Assembly: GCA_900554485.1 (NCBI GenBank)
Contig: USHO01000070.1
Location: 1 to 6,164 of the forward strand
DNA length: 6,164 bases
Reading direction: 5' to 3'
DNA from: an uncultured Eubacteriales bacterium
Lineage (GTDB): Bacteria; Bacillota; Clostridia; Christensenellales; Borkfalkiaceae
Shown here: in pieces, positions 5,703-6,164 of the stretch
Position numbering within the stretch: the stretch's first letter is position 1
Layout: every line of letters begins with the position of its first letter
Made by a program: the position numbers and the translations under genes
Notes under the pieces: generated by a model
Told to the model about the DNA's origin: nothing
Seen by the model: the letters and a program-made list of their open reading frames with translations, nothing else
Databases searched by the model: none

Positions 5703-5721
5703 GCCAGCCCAGAATAAACAC

Positions 5722-5725
5722 GAGG
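5722..5725 (+). promoter_or_regulatory. Ribosome site deciding a CTG start
   Basis: GAGG (followed by A) lies six bases before the CTG at 5732 but 15 bases before the alternative TTG at 5741. Spacing therefore favours CTG as the initiation codon, although CTG is a rare start and no ATG in this frame is available. Confidence 0.45.
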
Positions 5726-5731
5726 ACAAGT

Positions 5732-5992
5732 CTGAAAGAATTGATTTTCGCGTTTGCCTTAACCGCCGCCGTAACGTTTGCTTTCTATTTTATATTGAAA
5801 GCGTTGGGCACGGCAAGCAACGATATAGTGCTTATAATATTATGGTCGTTCGCGTGCGCGAAAGATCCGTCGCAGATAGCGGTAATCGTATGTTTCTGCG
5901 TGTTCCTCGTAAACGACGTATACGGATATATAAGTTGGATAAAAACCGCAAAACGACAGGGAAATTCTTCCGCCGCCGACGAACAACGGTAA
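5732..5992 (+). CDS. pnuC: Short membrane protein resembling a truncated, internally deleted PnuC transporter
   Basis: The ORF encodes 86 residues from CTG 5732, or 83 from TTG 5741. It has two or three hydrophobic segments, roughly residues 4-24, 32-43 and 49-65, then a charged tail. The blocks FYFILKALGTA and NDIVLIILW, then the KDPS and VCFCVFLVNDVYGYISW stretches, are what I remember from the C-terminal part of clostridial PnuC nicotinamide riboside/NMN transporters. In those proteins about 30 residues (a STISVTTSFLAAYLTF-like region) separate GTA from NDIVL. Here they are fused as GTASNDIV, and the first half of the transporter is absent. In-frame codons just upstream (RINTRTS) also look PnuC-like, but a TGA at 5675-5677 closes the frame. 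It is probably a decayed gene remnant that stayed in frame. A functional mini-protein is possible because a strong promoter and a plausible ribosome site precede it. The identity rests on recall, not alignment. Confidence 0.6.
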   Translation: MKELIFAFALTAAVTFAFYFILKALGTASNDIVLIILWSFACAKDPSQIAVIVCFCVFLVNDVYGYISWIKTAKRQGNSSAADEQR

Positions 5993-6027
5993 AGCGGACA
6001 GCGGACACGTTATTTCACTCAAACATA

Positions 6028-6062
6028 AAAGCGGCGGATGCGAAAATCGCATCCGCCGCTTT
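6028..6062. terminator. Bidirectional intrinsic terminator between convergent genes
   Basis: GCGGCGGATGCGA (6031-6043) pairs perfectly with 6047-6059 across a three-base AAA loop, and three flanking A-T pairs extend the stem to 16. On the plus strand it is followed by TTTGTTCGTTTT, and on the minus strand by TTTTATGTTT, so it can stop transcription from both sides. It lies between the short membrane ORF and the stop of the minus-strand gene at the right edge. The gap also holds a two-copy AGCGGAC repeat (5993-6006). Confidence 0.88.
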
Positions 6063-6069
6063 GTTCGTT

Positions 6070-6164
6070 TTAATATCTTCCGATTATTTCGTTGAAAATC
6101 TTTACGGCAGTCTCGGCGTACGCCGTATCTTCCGCCGCCGTTCCGCCGCTTATGCCTATCCCGC
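6070..6164 (-). CDS. GlcG/HbpS/PduO C-terminal family (haem-degrading domain) protein, C-terminal 30 residues
   Basis: Only the end of this gene is inside the window, entering from the right and stopping with TAA at 6070-6072. The readable residues begin GIGISGGTAAEDTAYAETAV and finish KIFNEIIGRY. The G-I/V-S-G-G-T followed by acidic residues and an alanine-rich helix is the characteristic end of the GlcG/HbpS family (DUF336), which is also the C-terminal domain of PduO. Members bind haem or cobalamin-like cofactors, and stand-alone copies often occur near BMC operons. With so little sequence the family call is good but not certain, and the start and full length are unknown. It points toward the BMC locus but is separated from it by two rightward genes and a terminator. 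Confidence 0.65.
   Translation of the reverse strand, partial: GIGISGGTAAEDTAYAETAVKIFNEIIGRY

Noticed and set aside
5993..6006. Two tandem AGCGGAC copies after the short membrane ORF
   Set aside because: Only two seven-base copies, no further units, and no linked element; most likely chance or minor slippage.
5701..6164. Plus-strand frame from ATG 5701 that stays open to the right edge
   Set aside because: It overlaps the -10 box, runs through the terminator hairpin and the antisense of the GlcG-like end, and encodes an Arg-rich product. The frame starting at 5732 has membrane-protein character and family resemblance instead.

Overview
The window looks like a piece of a Clostridia-type (Bacillota) chromosome. 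The clues are strong AGGAG/GGGGAG ribosome sites, clostridial-looking microcompartment (BMC) proteins and moderately GC-rich coding with AT-rich gaps. The taxonomic call is inference only. It is dominated by the leading end of a bacterial microcompartment operon on the minus strand, read from about position 4782 down past position 1.

In transcription order the operon holds seven genes: a PduU/EutS-type shell protein (4782-4402), a PduV/EutP-type small GTPase (4402-3950), a class II sugar-phosphate aldolase of the L-fuculose/rhamnulose-1-phosphate type (3908-3093), a CoA-acylating PduP-type aldehyde dehydrogenase (3071-1686), a zinc-type medium-chain alcohol dehydrogenase (1644-445), a hexameric shell protein with an enlarged pore loop (429-115), and the first 26 residues of a canonical PduA/CcmK-like shell protein that runs off the left edge. 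All three enzymes carry a short amphipathic helix that looks like an encapsulation peptide: N-terminal on both dehydrogenases and C-terminal on the aldolase. The simplest reading is a fucose/rhamnose-type organelle. The aldolase makes lactaldehyde and DHAP, and the dehydrogenase pair oxidises and reduces aldehydes while recycling NAD and CoA inside the shell. A diol dehydratase (glycyl-radical or B12 type), its activase and a phosphotransacylase are expected but are not in the window; they would lie to the left.

The 161-base gap at 4783-4943 is a divergent control region. It contains a perfect TTGACA-17-TATAAT promoter for the BMC operon whose predicted start falls on the ATG itself (leaderless message). 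It also contains repeated TGTTG half-sites one helical turn apart that overlap the -35 box, and a weaker possible promoter facing right.

Rightward lie a YcdX-like PHP-domain metal-dependent phosphoesterase (4944-5657) and a short membrane-protein ORF (5732-5992). The short ORF resembles the C-terminal part of a PnuC nicotinamide riboside/NMN transporter with its front half and an internal block missing, yet a near-consensus promoter precedes it. A strong hairpin (6028-6062) serves as a terminator between this ORF and the C-terminal end of a minus-strand GlcG/HbpS/PduO-C-type haem-binding protein (6070 to the right edge).
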